A DNA stretch of 57,239 nucleotides from Candidatus Atribacteria bacterium (GCA_003513845.1 DOTB01000011.1:1-57239), one strand, 5' to 3'; counted from the first letter of the stretch, positions 1 to 8,515 are shown. Notes: generated from the letters alone by a model not told the origin. Numbers and translations are program-made.

Positions 1-627
1 TTCTACTCCGGCAATATTCCCTTTTTCATCATAATAGTAATGACTGGTATCAGAGATAATCAGAGGAGAGCCATCTTTCTTTTTTAAAATCAATTCAAAA
101 TCTCTGAGGTTCCCATTATTTTTTTCTAACTCTTCAAGATATTTTTTCCTGTCTTCAGAAGCAAAGTATAAATGATGGGAGATATTTTTTCCCAAGATAT
201 CCTCGGGAGAATTGTAGCCAAATAATTTAGCTCCTTCCGGATTTATCATTATAAGATTTCCATCTTTATCTGTGCGATAATAGGCTCCCGGCATATTCTC
301 AAAGAGGGAGCGAAATTTTTCTTCTGACTCCCTCAAGATATCTAAATATTTTCTGCGTTCACCAATAATACGCTTAATTATAATAATTGTTGTACTACCG
401 ATTAAAATTATTAGAATAATTAGAAAAAGGGCTTCTCCCCTGTTTACTGGAGTTCTTGGAAAACCAAAAAAGTAATGGGGAATATCTAAGACCTCACTCA
501 AGTAGACTATAATACTAAAAAATATAACCATACCAGCTACCACAAATACTTCTTTATTCTCTTTGATTCTTTCTATCCATTTTTGCGATTTCAGTATTTT
601 GACTGCCGATTTGAGTTTTAATTTCAT
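1..627 (-). CDS. PAS-domain membrane sensor protein, C-terminus cut by window edge
   Basis: The reading frame starts at an ATG at 627 and stays open to base 1, giving the first 209 residues. Two hydrophobic segments at about residues 30-49 and 68-87 flank a short extracytoplasmic stretch with PHYFFGFPRTPVNRGE. The segment ESEEKFRSLFENMPGAYYR and the following 110 residues have the typical start and core of a PAS domain (GNLIMINPEGAKLFGY, then KDGSPLIISDTSHYYYDEKG). The output domain lies outside the window, so histidine kinase, diguanylate cyclase or phosphodiesterase all remain possible. It reads as a membrane-anchored signal receptor. The leader at about 650-770 resembles the leader of the small gene ending at 1860. 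Confidence 0.8.
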   Translation of the reverse strand, partial: MKLKLKSAVKILKSQKWIERIKENKEVFVVAGMVIFFSIIVYLSEVLDIPHYFFGFPRTPVNRGEALFLIILIILIGSTTIIIIKRIIGERRKYLDILRESEEKFRSLFENMPGAYYRTDKDGNLIMINPEGAKLFGYNSPEDILGKNISHHLYFASEDRKKYLEELEKNNGNLRDFELILKKKDGSPLIISDTSHYYYDEKGNIAGVE

Positions 628-802
628 TTATGTATCCCTCTTTTCTGACGTCCCTATGTCATGTTTCAATCTTTCCACCCGAACTTTGGTTAAGAAACTT
701 ATTTAGACCCTACAATTTTTTCCACTACCCCTTCCCTATCTATCTAATCTAAAAGTAAAATATTAATTTTCAAAAAATGGGATGTATCCTTATTTTATTA
801 TT

Positions 803-1621
803 TTATTGTAGTTGAAAAACTAAAATACGATGTGCCTTTCGGGCCACTGGAAACAAACCTGCTAATTTAAATATAATTCGATAAACAATATCCAGTTTCC
901 TAATCTCTTCTGATTGGGTAAAATACCACTCCTCTACAAGGTGAATTCCAGGATTCCATTTTTCAATATTATGGGCATCATCTATACCCCAATGGATAAT
1001 TGCCCCGGTCTTTTTTAGTGAAGGATGATATTTTACATTTTTTGCAGTAAGAACACTATAACTATCGAATATAAGCGTGGATCCGAGAAATTTACTTTGA
1101 AGGATAAGAATAAGTAATTTTACTTCTCCTTCCTTAAGGTACATAAATAAACCTTCGGCAAGAAAGATAAATGGTCCTTTTTTACCTAACAGATTATCAA
1201 CCCACTTAAATTCCATTACCGATGAGGGAATTAAGTGATATCGATCAGTTTCCTGATAGAAATTCTTTCTTAATTGTATCACTTCGGGGTAATCCAGATC
1301 ATACCATTCAACTTTGCTGTTATCGACTCTACTAAAGCGGCTATCCAATCCACAACCTAATTGGACTACTATACTACTGGGATATTTTTGTAAGAATTCT
1401 CTAACATAATTATCAAACTGTTTCGCTCGCATGCATATTGTAATATGAGTCTGTCTGGGGATTTTTAATTGAGTATAATCATATTCTATTTTGTTTACTA
1501 TTTCGACTGCCTTATCATCTGAAATGATTGGAGTCTCTTTCCTGCTTTCCAATGCCTTACAGTAAAGGGGAATCAGCAATGTTTCCTTTTCTTTTTCTAA
1601 TTTTATTTTTTCTTTTTTCAT
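803..1621 (-). CDS. Class I SAM-dependent methyltransferase, LCMT/PPM1 family
   Basis: The 272-residue protein matches the leucine carboxyl methyltransferase-like (PPM1/TcmP) family. Visible landmarks are the SAM-binding motif VVQLGCGLDSRF at residues 85-96, the acidic post-motif WYDLDYPEV at 106-114 and the family signature AEGLFMYL at 155-162. Family members transfer a methyl group from SAM to carboxyl or hydroxyl groups of proteins, polyketides or small metabolites. The substrate here cannot be read from the sequence, and no biosynthetic neighbour narrows it. A purine-rich GAAGAGGAA immediately precedes the ATG at 1621. The first 15 residues are almost all charged (K/E-rich) before the family core begins. 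Confidence 0.8.
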   Translation of the reverse strand: MKKEKIKLEKEKETLLIPLYCKALESRKETPIISDDKAVEIVNKIEYDYTQLKIPRQTHITICMRAKQFDNYVREFLQKYPSSIVVQLGCGLDSRFSRVDNSKVEWYDLDYPEVIQLRKNFYQETDRYHLIPSSVMEFKWVDNLLGKKGPFIFLAEGLFMYLKEGEVKLLILILQSKFLGSTLIFDSYSVLTAKNVKYHPSLKKTGAIIHWGIDDAHNIEKWNPGIHLVEEWYFTQSEEIRKLDIVYRIIFKLAGLFPVARKAHRILVFQLQ

Positions 1622-1677
1622 TTCCTCTTCACACCCGTATTATACAATTAAGTAAGGCCCTTCTCTCTTATCCACTG

Positions 1678-1860
1678 CTAATCGGGTTCGCCGTAGTTAA
1701 AAAATGAATTAAAATTGTCCTTTAACCATTCATAATAATCATCTTCAACATACTTACAGAATGCCTCTACAAGGGTTTCTTTGGGAATATTTTCAGGGAT
1801 TTCCATTCCCTCAAGTTCTTCCTCCAAGAATTCTCTTACAGCTTCTCTGTCAAGCAACAT
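1678..1860 (-). CDS. Small acidic protein of unknown function
   Basis: A 60-residue ORF with a strong ribosome-binding site, AAAGGAGG, six to seven bases before the ATG at 1860. The product is rich in Glu and Asp and looks helical (EFLEEELEGMEIPENIPKE), with an aromatic C-terminal part (YYEWLKDNFNSFFNYGEPD). No family was recognised and no signal peptide or membrane segment is visible. A SigH-like promoter motif lies about 335 bases upstream on the same strand. The strong Shine-Dalgarno and the biased composition argue that it is translated. Confidence 0.55.
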   Translation of the reverse strand: MLLDREAVREFLEEELEGMEIPENIPKETLVEAFCKYVEDDYYEWLKDNFNSFFNYGEPD

Positions 1861-2193
1861 AATTCCTCCTTTAGTGATATAATTATATCAAATAAATGAC
1901 CTAATTACTGAGGATTAACAATACATCCTATTTTTTTCTATGGTTTAATTTGCCATCTTACAAGATATTCCTTTACGACATCTATCTATAGCAATATCTA
2001 AAGTTTCAATTATCCGGTTAAGAAACTCATTCGGACCCTATAGGTTTTCCACTAAAAATTACCGAATTATTGACTTGGTACACTTTCCCTATCTGTTTAT
2101 TAAATTAAATAAGATAAATGAAACGTCCCATTATCTTACTACGTGGGGTAATGACAGAGCGGGTCAGATGAATCCGAACTCTACAATTTAATA

Positions 2194-2221
2194 ATACGAC
2201 AAAGATGGCGGGAAATCCTTC
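2194..2221 (-). promoter_or_regulatory. SigH-like promoter motif upstream of the small acidic gene
   Basis: On the minus strand GAAGGATTT (2221-2213) is followed after 12 bases by GTCGTAT (2200-2194). This fits the Bacillus SigH consensus RNAGGAWWW-N11-12-RNNGAAT with one change in the -10 element. Five other sites in the window have the same layout. It faces the gene at 1678-1860, about 330 bases away. Confidence 0.5.
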
Positions 2222-2324
2222 TTTTTTCGAAATATTTTTATCCTGTTCGATGATAATTATTATTCCCTGTTCTTTCTGTTCTCCCCATTCGAGAGTGGTT
2301 ATTTTAGGTAGTTGGATTTATTGT

Positions 2325-2344
2325 GGGCACAATGCATTGTGCCC
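2325..2344. repeat. Intergenic palindrome, family copy
   Basis: Perfect 20-base palindrome GGGCACAATGCATTGTGCCC followed by CTAT. It belongs to the interspersed family whose fullest copy is at 44156-44187. Confidence 0.85.
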
Positions 2345-2408
2345 CTATGTTAGAAAAATTAACAGAAATAGAGGTTGCCATGCTTTATTCGAAAGTTCTC
2401 AATGAGGC

Positions 2409-2449
2409 TAAAAAATAAAAGGGGCTGGATAAATCCAACCCCTTTTATT
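2409..2449 (-). terminator. Rho-independent terminator of the alpha/beta hydrolase gene
   Basis: On the minus strand a stem AAAAGGGGTTGGAT / ATCCAGCCCCTTTT with a three-base loop is followed by ATTTTTTAG. It begins 8 bases after the stop codon of the hydrolase gene. The plus-strand reading also has flanking Ts, so it may work both ways. Confidence 0.85.
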
Positions 2450-2454
2450 AGTTC

Positions 2455-3819
2455 CTACCTGGATAGTGATAATATCCAGGAGGCTAAGTCTTTGATTACC
2501 TCTGCCTCTATATGACCACCTATCTGGTATTCCTCTGGAGTAGATTTACCTTCCCCGGCAATAAAAAGATGATTAAGCTGGGGATAGAGCTGAAAGGTTA
2601 CCTGGGTCTGAGAAGCTAATCCTTGTTGCCATCCCTGAAAATCTTCTAAAGTTACCTGGTAATCTCTTCCACCCTGCAGGATAAATAAAGGACAGGAAAG
2701 TTTAAGTGCCTCAGATACTGGGTCTCTTTCCTGTAGGTCATACCAGTACCCCGCATAACCTCCTAATCCAGTGGCTACTTCATCTTCTTTTAGTTTACGT
2801 TCATCAATTAATTGTACCCCGTTTTTAATTTCTTCCAGCTTCTTGGCTTCTTCCGGGTTGATTTCTCCATCTAAAGAAAAGATGTATTTCATTTGAGCAG
2901 GGATTAGATGATGGAGAGGTCGGGTTGGTCCAGCTAAGACTATAACCCCAGCTACTTTTTTATCTTGATTAGCAATATTAGGGACTAATTGCCCTCCCAG
3001 GCTATGACCAAGTAAAAATACTTTTTCGGGATCGACCTTCTCCTGCTGGCGTAAGAAATCCAGAGCCAGTAAGGCATCTTCAATTACTTCACCTTGCACG
3101 GTGAAATTTTTGGGATCAATTTGGGAGGCATATACTTTGGTTCGCTTATCATATCTTAGTACCACAATCCCTTCACTGGCTAAGCCCCAGGCCAAATCCT
3201 TAAAAGGTTTATTCGGTCCGATAGTTTCGTCTCTGTCATTTGGCCCAGAACCATGAATCAGAACCACTCCGGGGAAAGGACCTTCTCTCTGGGGGAGGGA
3301 AAGTAACCCCGGTAACTCCCACCCCGGTGCCCCAAAGGAAATCTCCTGCTCTAAAAATTGGTCTTTCTTCACATAATCAGGAGGTATATATTCATATCCC
3401 TCGGGGGGAGCAGTAGGTAAGAAGTGAAATCCGCTGATCTTCCCTTCTGAATTAAAGGCTAATTGTAAATCTAAGTTTACCTTTTCAAAATTACAAGTCA
3501 GTAGAGTTATCTGATAACCGGCTTGTTCTGAGGTTCTAAAGTTCCCCCAAGAGATTAATTCTCCCAGATCTTTAGTTATCTTGTTCCATAGTTCTTTAAA
3601 GTCTTTCTCCGGAAGAGCAGCCCTTACTTTTTCATCAAATTGTTCTACCGCGCGGGCATAATCTGCAGTCTGTAAATATTCCAAAAAAGACAAAGTATCC
3701 TGGTATAATTCCTCATCGGTCTTACTTTCTGCAGTAACCCCGTTTAATGATCCATAAAAAACAATTCCGATTAATATTATTACTAAGGTCAAGGTCAATA
3801 AAATTTTTCTTTTTAACAT
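2455..3819 (-). CDS. Secreted alpha/beta hydrolase with N-terminal DUF3887-type domain
   Basis: The 454-residue protein opens with a signal peptide or membrane anchor (residues 1-30, LLTLTLVIILIGIVFYGSL). Residues about 35-135 resemble DUF3887, a small domain often placed before hydrolases. The catalytic part has the oxyanion region LIHGSGPNDRD (188-198), nucleophile Ser273 in GHSLGG, Asp386 in GGRDYQV and His417 in NHLF, so the triad is complete. Relatives are serine esterases or peptidases of the BAAT/dienelactone hydrolase type acting outside the membrane; the substrate is unknown. It is transcribed alone, with its own terminator 8 bases downstream and a SigH-like promoter motif about 180 bases upstream. 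Confidence 0.85.
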   Translation of the reverse strand: MLKRKILLTLTLVIILIGIVFYGSLNGVTAESKTDEELYQDTLSFLEYLQTADYARAVEQFDEKVRAALPEKDFKELWNKITKDLGELISWGNFRTSEQAGYQITLLTCNFEKVNLDLQLAFNSEGKISGFHFLPTAPPEGYEYIPPDYVKKDQFLEQEISFGAPGWELPGLLSLPQREGPFPGVVLIHGSGPNDRDETIGPNKPFKDLAWGLASEGIVVLRYDKRTKVYASQIDPKNFTVQGEVIEDALLALDFLRQQEKVDPEKVFLLGHSLGGQLVPNIANQDKKVAGVIVLAGPTRPLHHLIPAQMKYIFSLDGEINPEEAKKLEEIKNGVQLIDERKLKEDEVATGLGGYAGYWYDLQERDPVSEALKLSCPLFILQGGRDYQVTLEDFQGWQQGLASQTQVTFQLYPQLNHLFIAGEGKSTPEEYQIGGHIEAEVIKDLASWILSLSR

Positions 3820-4298
3820 TATTAAGTAACCTCCTTACTTAAGGTTTTTTACGGTTGTTTTTCTTCTTAGAAAATAGAGGAAAAGAAAATTAGTTCATAT
3901 TTTTTCTAAGATACCTTATATTTGCAAAGATTACCATCCCTATCTTCGTTATATCGTAATGAATGCAAGGACTGGATGAATCCGATACTTGCTATTTAAT
4001 AATACAATAAAAGTGGGTAAAATCCTTCTTTTTTAGAAAATATTTTTATTTTATTCGATGCTAATTATTATCCTTTCTTCTTTCTATTCCTTCCATTCGA
4101 GGGTAATATTCTCCGGAATTCGGAGGGGGCGTGGGATTCTTTGGATCCTTCCAGATTTTCCCTTAAGGTGATGGTTTCCTGCTTGTGCAGGAATGACATA
4201 AAGAGGAAGGTAATTATCTTTTGGGTGAGGGAGGTGAGCTTATTTTTAAGATTCTGGTAAGTTCTTCTGGAGAGACGGTGGAGTTGATATCTATTGCC
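3820..4298. other. Gene-free spacer with promoter motif and hairpin repeat
   Basis: The spacer holds a SigH-like motif (4002-4028, minus strand), a degenerate palindrome downstream of it (GGACTGGATGAATCCGATA, about 3971-3989) and a hairpin TTTCCTGCTTGTGCAGGAATGACA near 4177-4198 of a kind seen as dispersed repeats in many genomes. A start-less plus-strand frame at about 4215-4298 reads plausibly as protein but runs into the opposing gene and has no initiation signal. Confidence 0.45.
4002..4028 (-). promoter_or_regulatory. SigH-like promoter motif upstream of the secreted hydrolase
   Basis: Minus-strand GAAGGATTT (4028-4020), spacer of 11, ATTGTAT (4008-4002). The -10 fits RNNGAAT except for one T. 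It faces the hydrolase gene whose start is at 3819. The flanking 70 bases are similar to the copies at 2194 and 4767. Confidence 0.5.
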
Positions 4299-4625
4299 TT
4301 ATCTTCTGGTCTTTTGGAAAGGGGGAAAGATAGCAAATGTAAAAAGAATGGCAACCAAGACATTCAATAAAGGTACCCAGGTGCTGTGAGTTAAATAAAT
4401 GGGGAATAAAGGATTAAAAAGTATAGCAATAGTTATAAAGGCGAATTTTTGCCATTCGATTTTTTTCTTAAATGCTTTAAAAGTTAGAAAAATAGAGGCC
4501 ATGCAGGTTATCCATCTTAAAAAAGTGTTGTAGCTACTGGGCCTCTCAGCTATTGCTCCATATAGCAACACAATAACACTTATAATAATAAAATATTTTA
4601 TAAAACTACTCTTTCGATTAGCCAT
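4299..4625 (-). CDS. Small four-helix membrane protein, DUF6804-like
   Basis: I place the start at the internal ATG at 4625 because GGAGGAG lies ten bases upstream; the longer frame from 4667 lacks a site. The 108-residue product has hydrophobic segments at roughly residues 8-25, 37-52, 60-75 and 82-98. The stretch YNTFLRWITCMASIFLTFKA followed by ILFNPLFPIYLTHSTW resembles the short DUF6804 family (RPYxYYTLLRW and ILFNPIxPIxL motifs). Function is unknown. A SigH-like promoter motif lies about 140 bases upstream. Confidence 0.65.
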   Translation of the reverse strand: MANRKSSFIKYFIIISVIVLLYGAIAERPSSYNTFLRWITCMASIFLTFKAFKKKIEWQKFAFITIAILFNPLFPIYLTHSTWVPLLNVLVAILFTFAIFPPFQKTRR

Positions 4626-4766
4626 TTTAATACTTCTCCTCCAGTTTAAAATGGGGTGTGTCTCCATTTATTTTTTCGGTTATTTTATTGCCTCTCCCTG
4701 ATAAATTGAATCTTACCAGGAAAATGCAAGTGCGAATCGAATGAATTTGACCCCCACCATTTAATA

Positions 4767-4794
4767 TTACAATAAAAGGTGGGAGAAATCCTTC
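4767..4794 (-). promoter_or_regulatory. SigH-like promoter motif upstream of the DUF6804-like gene
   Basis: Minus-strand GAAGGATTT (4794-4786), spacer of 12, ATTGTAA (4773-4767). The -35 is identical to the other five sites and the -10 is the weakest match. A degenerate palindrome (GCGAATCGAATGAATTTGACC) follows directly downstream. Confidence 0.4.
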
Positions 4795-4862
4795 TTTTTT
4801 TGGATAATTTTTAGAAATTATAAAGGAAATATTTTTTATATTTTTTATTGCATTTTGAAGAA

Positions 4863-5348
4863 TTATACTTTAAATAGGTAAATAAAAAAGTAGAAGGCCA
4901 TTACAATAGATAAAGACAGTTTAACAAGAACTGCTGTCAAACTTCCGATAAAAGTGGCCAGGCCGGCTTTTAAAGCCATTGAATTTTCTTTACCGGCAAT
5001 AAGCTCTCCTACAATAGCGCCGATAAATATCCCTAAAACCATTCCTAAGGGAGGAAAGAAGATGATACCGGCCATCATCCCTATTATTGCTCCCCAGATT
5101 CCGTATTTACTGGTGCCGTACTTTTTAGCTCCCAGTAGGGGGAGAAAATAATCTCCCAGGGAGATTACAATAGTTAAGATAGCAAACTTGACCAAGAAAC
5201 TATTACTAAAAACAGGTTCCTCTTTGGCAAATTGAAGCAATATAAGGGCAGCATAACTAAGGGGAGGTCCAGGGATGGCGGGAAAAATACAGCCAATTAC
5301 TCCTACAATAGTACAAACTACTCCTAATAAAATTAAAATAAATTCCAT
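4863..5348 (-). CDS. DUF456 family membrane protein
   Basis: About 161 residues, mostly hydrophobic, with N-terminal GVVCTIVGVIGCIFPAIPGPPLSY characteristic of DUF456 (PxxPGxP near residue 25) and Gly-rich segments GAIIGMMAGIIFFPPLGMVLGIFIGAIVGELIAG typical of the second half. Four or five membrane helices are likely. The frame can also begin at GTG 5360, but the AGGAGA there abuts the GTG; the ATG at 5348 lies 12-13 bases after it and fits the family N-terminus, so I use it. Function unknown; gene appears monocistronic. Confidence 0.75.
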   Translation of the reverse strand: MEFILILLGVVCTIVGVIGCIFPAIPGPPLSYAALILLQFAKEEPVFSNSFLVKFAILTIVISLGDYFLPLLGAKKYGTSKYGIWGAIIGMMAGIIFFPPLGMVLGIFIGAIVGELIAGKENSMALKAGLATFIGSLTAVLVKLSLSIVMAFYFFIYLFKV

Positions 5349-5532
5349 AAAACTCAGCACTCTCCTTCTCTTTTTATCATTTGGGTCGTTATATTTCTAC
5401 TTGTCCCAAAAGTCACTCCCCAGTACACAGATAAAGAACCGATATTGAAAATAAATTTAAACGAACCTTGATGTATTCTTAGTTTGGTAGTATTATCAAA
5501 TTATATAATATAAATCTAGGACGATATTTTAA

Positions 5533-6213
5533 ATGAAAAATTTATTAAATAATAAAAATATTTTAAAAAAAGAAATCAATCCCTCCCAACTTCAGACCTT
5601 GGGTGAGGAAATTGCCAACAGTATTACTCATGGTATAGGAGCAGCTTTAAGTATTGCTGCTCTGGTAATTTTGGTAGTCCTTGCCATCAGACGCGGTGAT
5701 GCCTGGAGAATAGCGAGTTTCAGTATCTATGGAGCTACGCTCATTTTGCTTTATCTAGCTTCCACTCTTTATCATAGCTTTGTAAACCCAAAGATAAAAA
5801 ATTTTTTCAGAATCCTGGACCATTCAGCAATCTATCTTCTTATCGCCGGGAGCTACACCCCTATTACCCTTACCTTTATGCGGGGTCCCTGGGGTTGGAC
5901 CCTCTTCGGTATCGTTTGGGGTATAGCTATAGGAGGTATTACTATAACCATACTTCTTCTGGATAAGCTCAAAGCCTTATTGGGCTTATCTTATGTTGCC
6001 ATGGGATTAGTTATCGTTATTGCTTTTAAACTAATGACACAGATGGTCCCCAGGGGGATGATTGCCTGGCTTTTTATCGGAGGAGCTTGCTATCTTTTAG
6101 GAATAATATTTTATTTATGGAGAAGATTACCTTATCATCACCCCATATGGCACCTGTTTGTTTTAGGCGGAAGCATTTCTCATTTTTTAGGAATATTTTT
6201 CTATCTCACCTAA
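5533..6213 (+). CDS. trhA: TrhA/hemolysin III family membrane protein (PAQR superfamily)
   Basis: The 226-residue protein has seven predicted membrane helices and the family landmarks: EEIANSITHGIGA near residue 28, STLYHSF near 77-83, LDHSAIYLLIAGSYTP near 95-110, and a C-terminal HHPIWHLFVLGGSISHF. These His, Asp and Ser residues form the metal site of the CREST/PAQR superfamily. Family members (YqfA/TrhA, Bacillus hemolysin III) affect membrane energetics or lipid homeostasis; haemolysis is not implied. The 3' end overlaps the convergent aldehyde oxidoreductase gene by 8 bases. No good Shine-Dalgarno sequence is visible before the ATG. Confidence 0.88.
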   Translation: MKNLLNNKNILKKEINPSQLQTLGEEIANSITHGIGAALSIAALVILVVLAIRRGDAWRIASFSIYGATLILLYLASTLYHSFVNPKIKNFFRILDHSAIYLLIAGSYTPITLTFMRGPWGWTLFGIVWGIAIGGITITILLLDKLKALLGLSYVAMGLVIVIAFKLMTQMVPRGMIAWLFIGGACYLLGIIFYLWRRLPYHHPIWHLFVLGGSISHFLGIFFYLT

Positions 6214-7972
6214 AAATTTCGTTCTTAACACACTTCACCACCTTGTCAACAAAAGCTTTATCAATTTTACCCACCAAAGAAGGAGTCTCAAAGATTCGTT
6301 CAGGCAAATGATAGTTATCCAGTGAAAATCCTTCCTGCATTTTAAATTGATATTTTTCGCGGTGAATTTCTTCTCCTATATTTAAAAGATCTTCTTTGGC
6401 AATATCATAGCCTGCGGAATAAAGGGCTTCAGAACAAATTTCTGGAGTGTATAATCCCCGAGCAAAGAAACAAACTACCAGACTGGAGAGAATCTGCCGC
6501 CATCGCTCTTCAGTTAACAGTTCTTTAGCCAGTTTTTCGGGACTAATTTTTTCTTTGGTCAAAATCTTCTGGTCTATACTGTATCCGCCATTATCCAGAT
6601 GACTGTGCCTTGCCCCAACCAGAAAGCCGATATGAGCAGCTGGACCGGTATGGTATCCAGCCATTTCATTCCTGCTAAAAGCAAGGGCGAACTCTTCCCC
6701 TCCATATTGTTGAGCAGCATATTTGACTCCCTGAGCCAGGTCTTGATAAAACTTGCTCGGTTGTTCGAAAATAAATTGTACTGCCTGAATAAAAGAGGAA
6801 TAGTCTCCCCAGCTAAATTTGAGGCCATTGGTCTCTTTTTCAGAAATCATTCCTCTCTCCTGAGCCTCTGTAGCCCAGGCCAAAATCACCCCGGTACTCA
6901 TAGAATCCAGCCCTAATCTTTCTATCTGGTCAATCAGTTTTAACAGTCCTTCAGCATCAGATATACCCAGCATTGAACCCAGGGCATAAATAGGTTCATA
7001 ATCATAAGAGATCATAGATGTTTTGTAGAAAAATAATTCATCTTCATAAGGCTCCCTAAGTGCAGCAATGTGAATACAGCCTACCGGACAGTGAGAACAG
7101 GCCAGCCGTCGGCCTAAATATCCCTCGGCAAGCCCTTCTCCAGATATATTTAAGGCTCCTTCAAATTTTGCTTCTTTAAGATTACGCGTAGGAAGTCCAC
7201 CCAATTCATTTAAGGGGAGGATATTCTCGGCAGTCCCGAGGTCATGGTATTTCTTCATCACCGGCGAGGAAGTAGCCGCTTTATAGATATGGTCATATAT
7301 CTTTCGATATTGATTTCTATCTTTAGTAGGAAGAGAATGTTTTCCAGATATTACTACCGCCTTCAATTTTTTACTTCCAAAGACTGCTCCCAAGCCTAAT
7401 CTGCCAAAATGCCGGTAAGTTTCTGTTGTAACACAGGCATAAGGAATTAATTTTTCTCCTGCTCCGCCTATCCGCATTATAGTTCTTAATCCGCCAGCCG
7501 GTTCGTTTTGTCGGATAATTCTTCCTACCGTAAAACTATTAGCCATCCCCCATAGGGCAGAAGCATCCCTGAAATAGATTCGGTCACCATGAATAGCTAA
7601 ATATAGGGGAGTGGAACTTGCCCCCTTTATTACCATTGCCCCATATCCCGCTAAACGAAGAGCTACTGCACTTCGTCCTCCACAGTGGCTCTCACCGAGA
7701 TTTCCGGTATGAGGAGACTTAAACATAGCCACTGTCTTTGAAGCCAGAGGGAACAAAGCGGTCAAGGGACCTATGGCAAATACAATAGGATTATCCGGAC
7801 CCAAAGGGTCACTGCGGGCGGGACATTCTTCTTTAAGAAGCTGGATAGCTACTCCTGCACCCCCTAAGTATTTTTCAAAAAGGTCTTCTCTTACTTCTAC
7901 CCAGTATTTTTTTTGAGAAAGGTCTATATAAAGAACATTAGTCAGAACATTATCTTTAAGCATTTCGGTCAT
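6206..7972 (-). CDS. Aldehyde:ferredoxin oxidoreductase family, tungstopterin enzyme
   Basis: A full-length 588-residue member of the AOR family, which oxidises aldehydes to acids with a W- or Mo-bis-pterin cofactor and one [4Fe-4S] cluster. The N-terminal domain has EKYLGGAGVAIQLL, GPLTALFPLASKTVAMFKSP and the GGRSAVALRLAGYGAMVIKG pterin-binding region (residues 98-117). Cluster ligands are visible as Cys292-x2-Cys295-x3-Cys299 (CSHCPVGC) and a distant Cys501. GLDSMSTG (354-361) is the second pterin-binding signature. The upstream polyferredoxin stop overlaps this start as ATGA, so the two are translationally coupled and probably form a two-subunit enzyme. Specificity (short-chain, glyceraldehyde-3-P, benzoyl or other) cannot be assigned. 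Confidence 0.9.
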   Translation of the reverse strand: MTEMLKDNVLTNVLYIDLSQKKYWVEVREDLFEKYLGGAGVAIQLLKEECPARSDPLGPDNPIVFAIGPLTALFPLASKTVAMFKSPHTGNLGESHCGGRSAVALRLAGYGAMVIKGASSTPLYLAIHGDRIYFRDASALWGMANSFTVGRIIRQNEPAGGLRTIMRIGGAGEKLIPYACVTTETYRHFGRLGLGAVFGSKKLKAVVISGKHSLPTKDRNQYRKIYDHIYKAATSSPVMKKYHDLGTAENILPLNELGGLPTRNLKEAKFEGALNISGEGLAEGYLGRRLACSHCPVGCIHIAALREPYEDELFFYKTSMISYDYEPIYALGSMLGISDAEGLLKLIDQIERLGLDSMSTGVILAWATEAQERGMISEKETNGLKFSWGDYSSFIQAVQFIFEQPSKFYQDLAQGVKYAAQQYGGEEFALAFSRNEMAGYHTGPAAHIGFLVGARHSHLDNGGYSIDQKILTKEKISPEKLAKELLTEERWRQILSSLVVCFFARGLYTPEICSEALYSAGYDIAKEDLLNIGEEIHREKYQFKMQEGFSLDNYHLPERIFETPSLVGKIDKAFVDKVVKCVKNEIFR

Positions 7973-8367
7973 CCCCCCTTTTCTAATTCCAGCACCTCAT
8001 GAGGACAAAATTTCGCACAATAACCACAATAGGTGCAGACCATCGGCTTATTAATTTCATCATCCCAAAATATAGCTCCTATAATACAGGCATCTTTGCA
8101 GTATCCGCATCCAATACACTTGGTAATATCGAGCTTTACCCCTCCGCCTTCTTTAGGCACCAAAGCACCAGTAGGACATACTTTGGTACAGGGTGGGTCG
8201 GAACAAGCCCGACAGACCAATACGATAAATCCTCTCTCCATCCCACCAGAAGACCTTATTCCTATACTTGATCTGGCCAAACCTGCCTCACCTTTTCTCC
8301 TGGCACAAGCAAACATACAACTCTGACAACCAACACATTTATCCACATCTTTTACAGTTAATCTCAT
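7969..8367 (-). CDS. Polyferredoxin-like electron-transfer subunit of the aldehyde oxidoreductase
   Basis: The start at ATG 8367 is fixed by AAGGAGG just upstream; a longer frame to 8508 exists but its extra 47 residues are translated repeat DNA. The 132-residue protein has four cysteine clusters, CVGCQSCMFAC, CRACSDPPCTKVCP, CIGCGYCKDAC and CTYCGYCAKFCP, enough for four [4Fe-4S] centres, as in HycB/AorA-type subunits. Its stop codon overlaps the start of the aldehyde oxidoreductase gene (ATGA), which supports its role as the partner that passes electrons from the tungsten enzyme to ferredoxin or another acceptor. Confidence 0.9.
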   Translation of the reverse strand: MRLTVKDVDKCVGCQSCMFACARRKGEAGLARSSIGIRSSGGMERGFIVLVCRACSDPPCTKVCPTGALVPKEGGGVKLDITKCIGCGYCKDACIIGAIFWDDEINKPMVCTYCGYCAKFCPHEVLELEKGG

Positions 8368-8445
8368 AATTTCCTCCTTGTTCAAAAAGGGAGATATTCC
8401 TATTTTATAATTGTAATCCAAAAAGAAAACAAAATGGTAATGTAG

Positions 8446-8466
8446 GGGGCACGATGTATCGTCCCC
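8446..8466. repeat. Intergenic palindrome, family copy (first half of a doublet)
   Basis: GGGGCACGATGTATCGTCCCC is an imperfect copy of the family with one unmatched arm position. It is the first palindrome of the composite repeat. Confidence 0.7.
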
Positions 8467-8495
8467 ACAGGAGAAATTAAGCAATAATATGGAGA

Positions 8496-8515
8496 GGACA
8501 CAATTCATTGTGCCC
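8496..8515. repeat. Intergenic palindrome, family copy (second half of a doublet)
   Basis: GGACACAATTCATTGTGCCC has an AATTCATT centre in place of GATGCATC and a matching change in the arms. It lies about 30 bases after the copy at 8446. Confidence 0.7.

Larger units (their letters stand above)
1861..2454. other. Gene-free spacer with promoter motif, palindrome and terminator
   Basis: No convincing gene is seen between 1861 and 2454. The spacer contains a leader region similar to 650-770 (both include TTAAGAAACT, ACCCTA and TTCCACTA in the same order), a SigH-like promoter on the minus strand at 2194-2221, a degenerate palindrome around 2160-2180 (GGGTCAGATGAATCCGAACTC), a perfect palindrome at 2325-2344 and the terminator of the hydrolase gene at 2409-2449. 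An apparent plus-strand frame at 2205-2405 is built from these repeats. Confidence 0.6.

Noticed and set aside
2205..2405. Plus-strand frame of 66 codons
   Set aside because: It is made of promoter-leader and palindrome repeat DNA and ends in a terminator; there is no ribosome-binding site or recognisable protein sequence.
4215..4298. Plus-strand frame reading GGELIFKILVSSSGETVELISIALSSG
   Set aside because: It looks protein-like, but has no start, overlaps the 3' end of the opposing membrane protein gene and matches nothing I recognise; too weak to call a pseudogene.
8368..8508. N-terminal extension of the ferredoxin subunit
   Set aside because: The 47 extra residues are translated composite-repeat DNA; AAGGAGG before ATG 8367 marks the real start.
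8446..8515. Palindrome doublets as a CRISPR array
   Set aside because: Units are palindromic, sit in pairs at scattered sites, and have no regularly spaced unique spacers; no cas genes are present.
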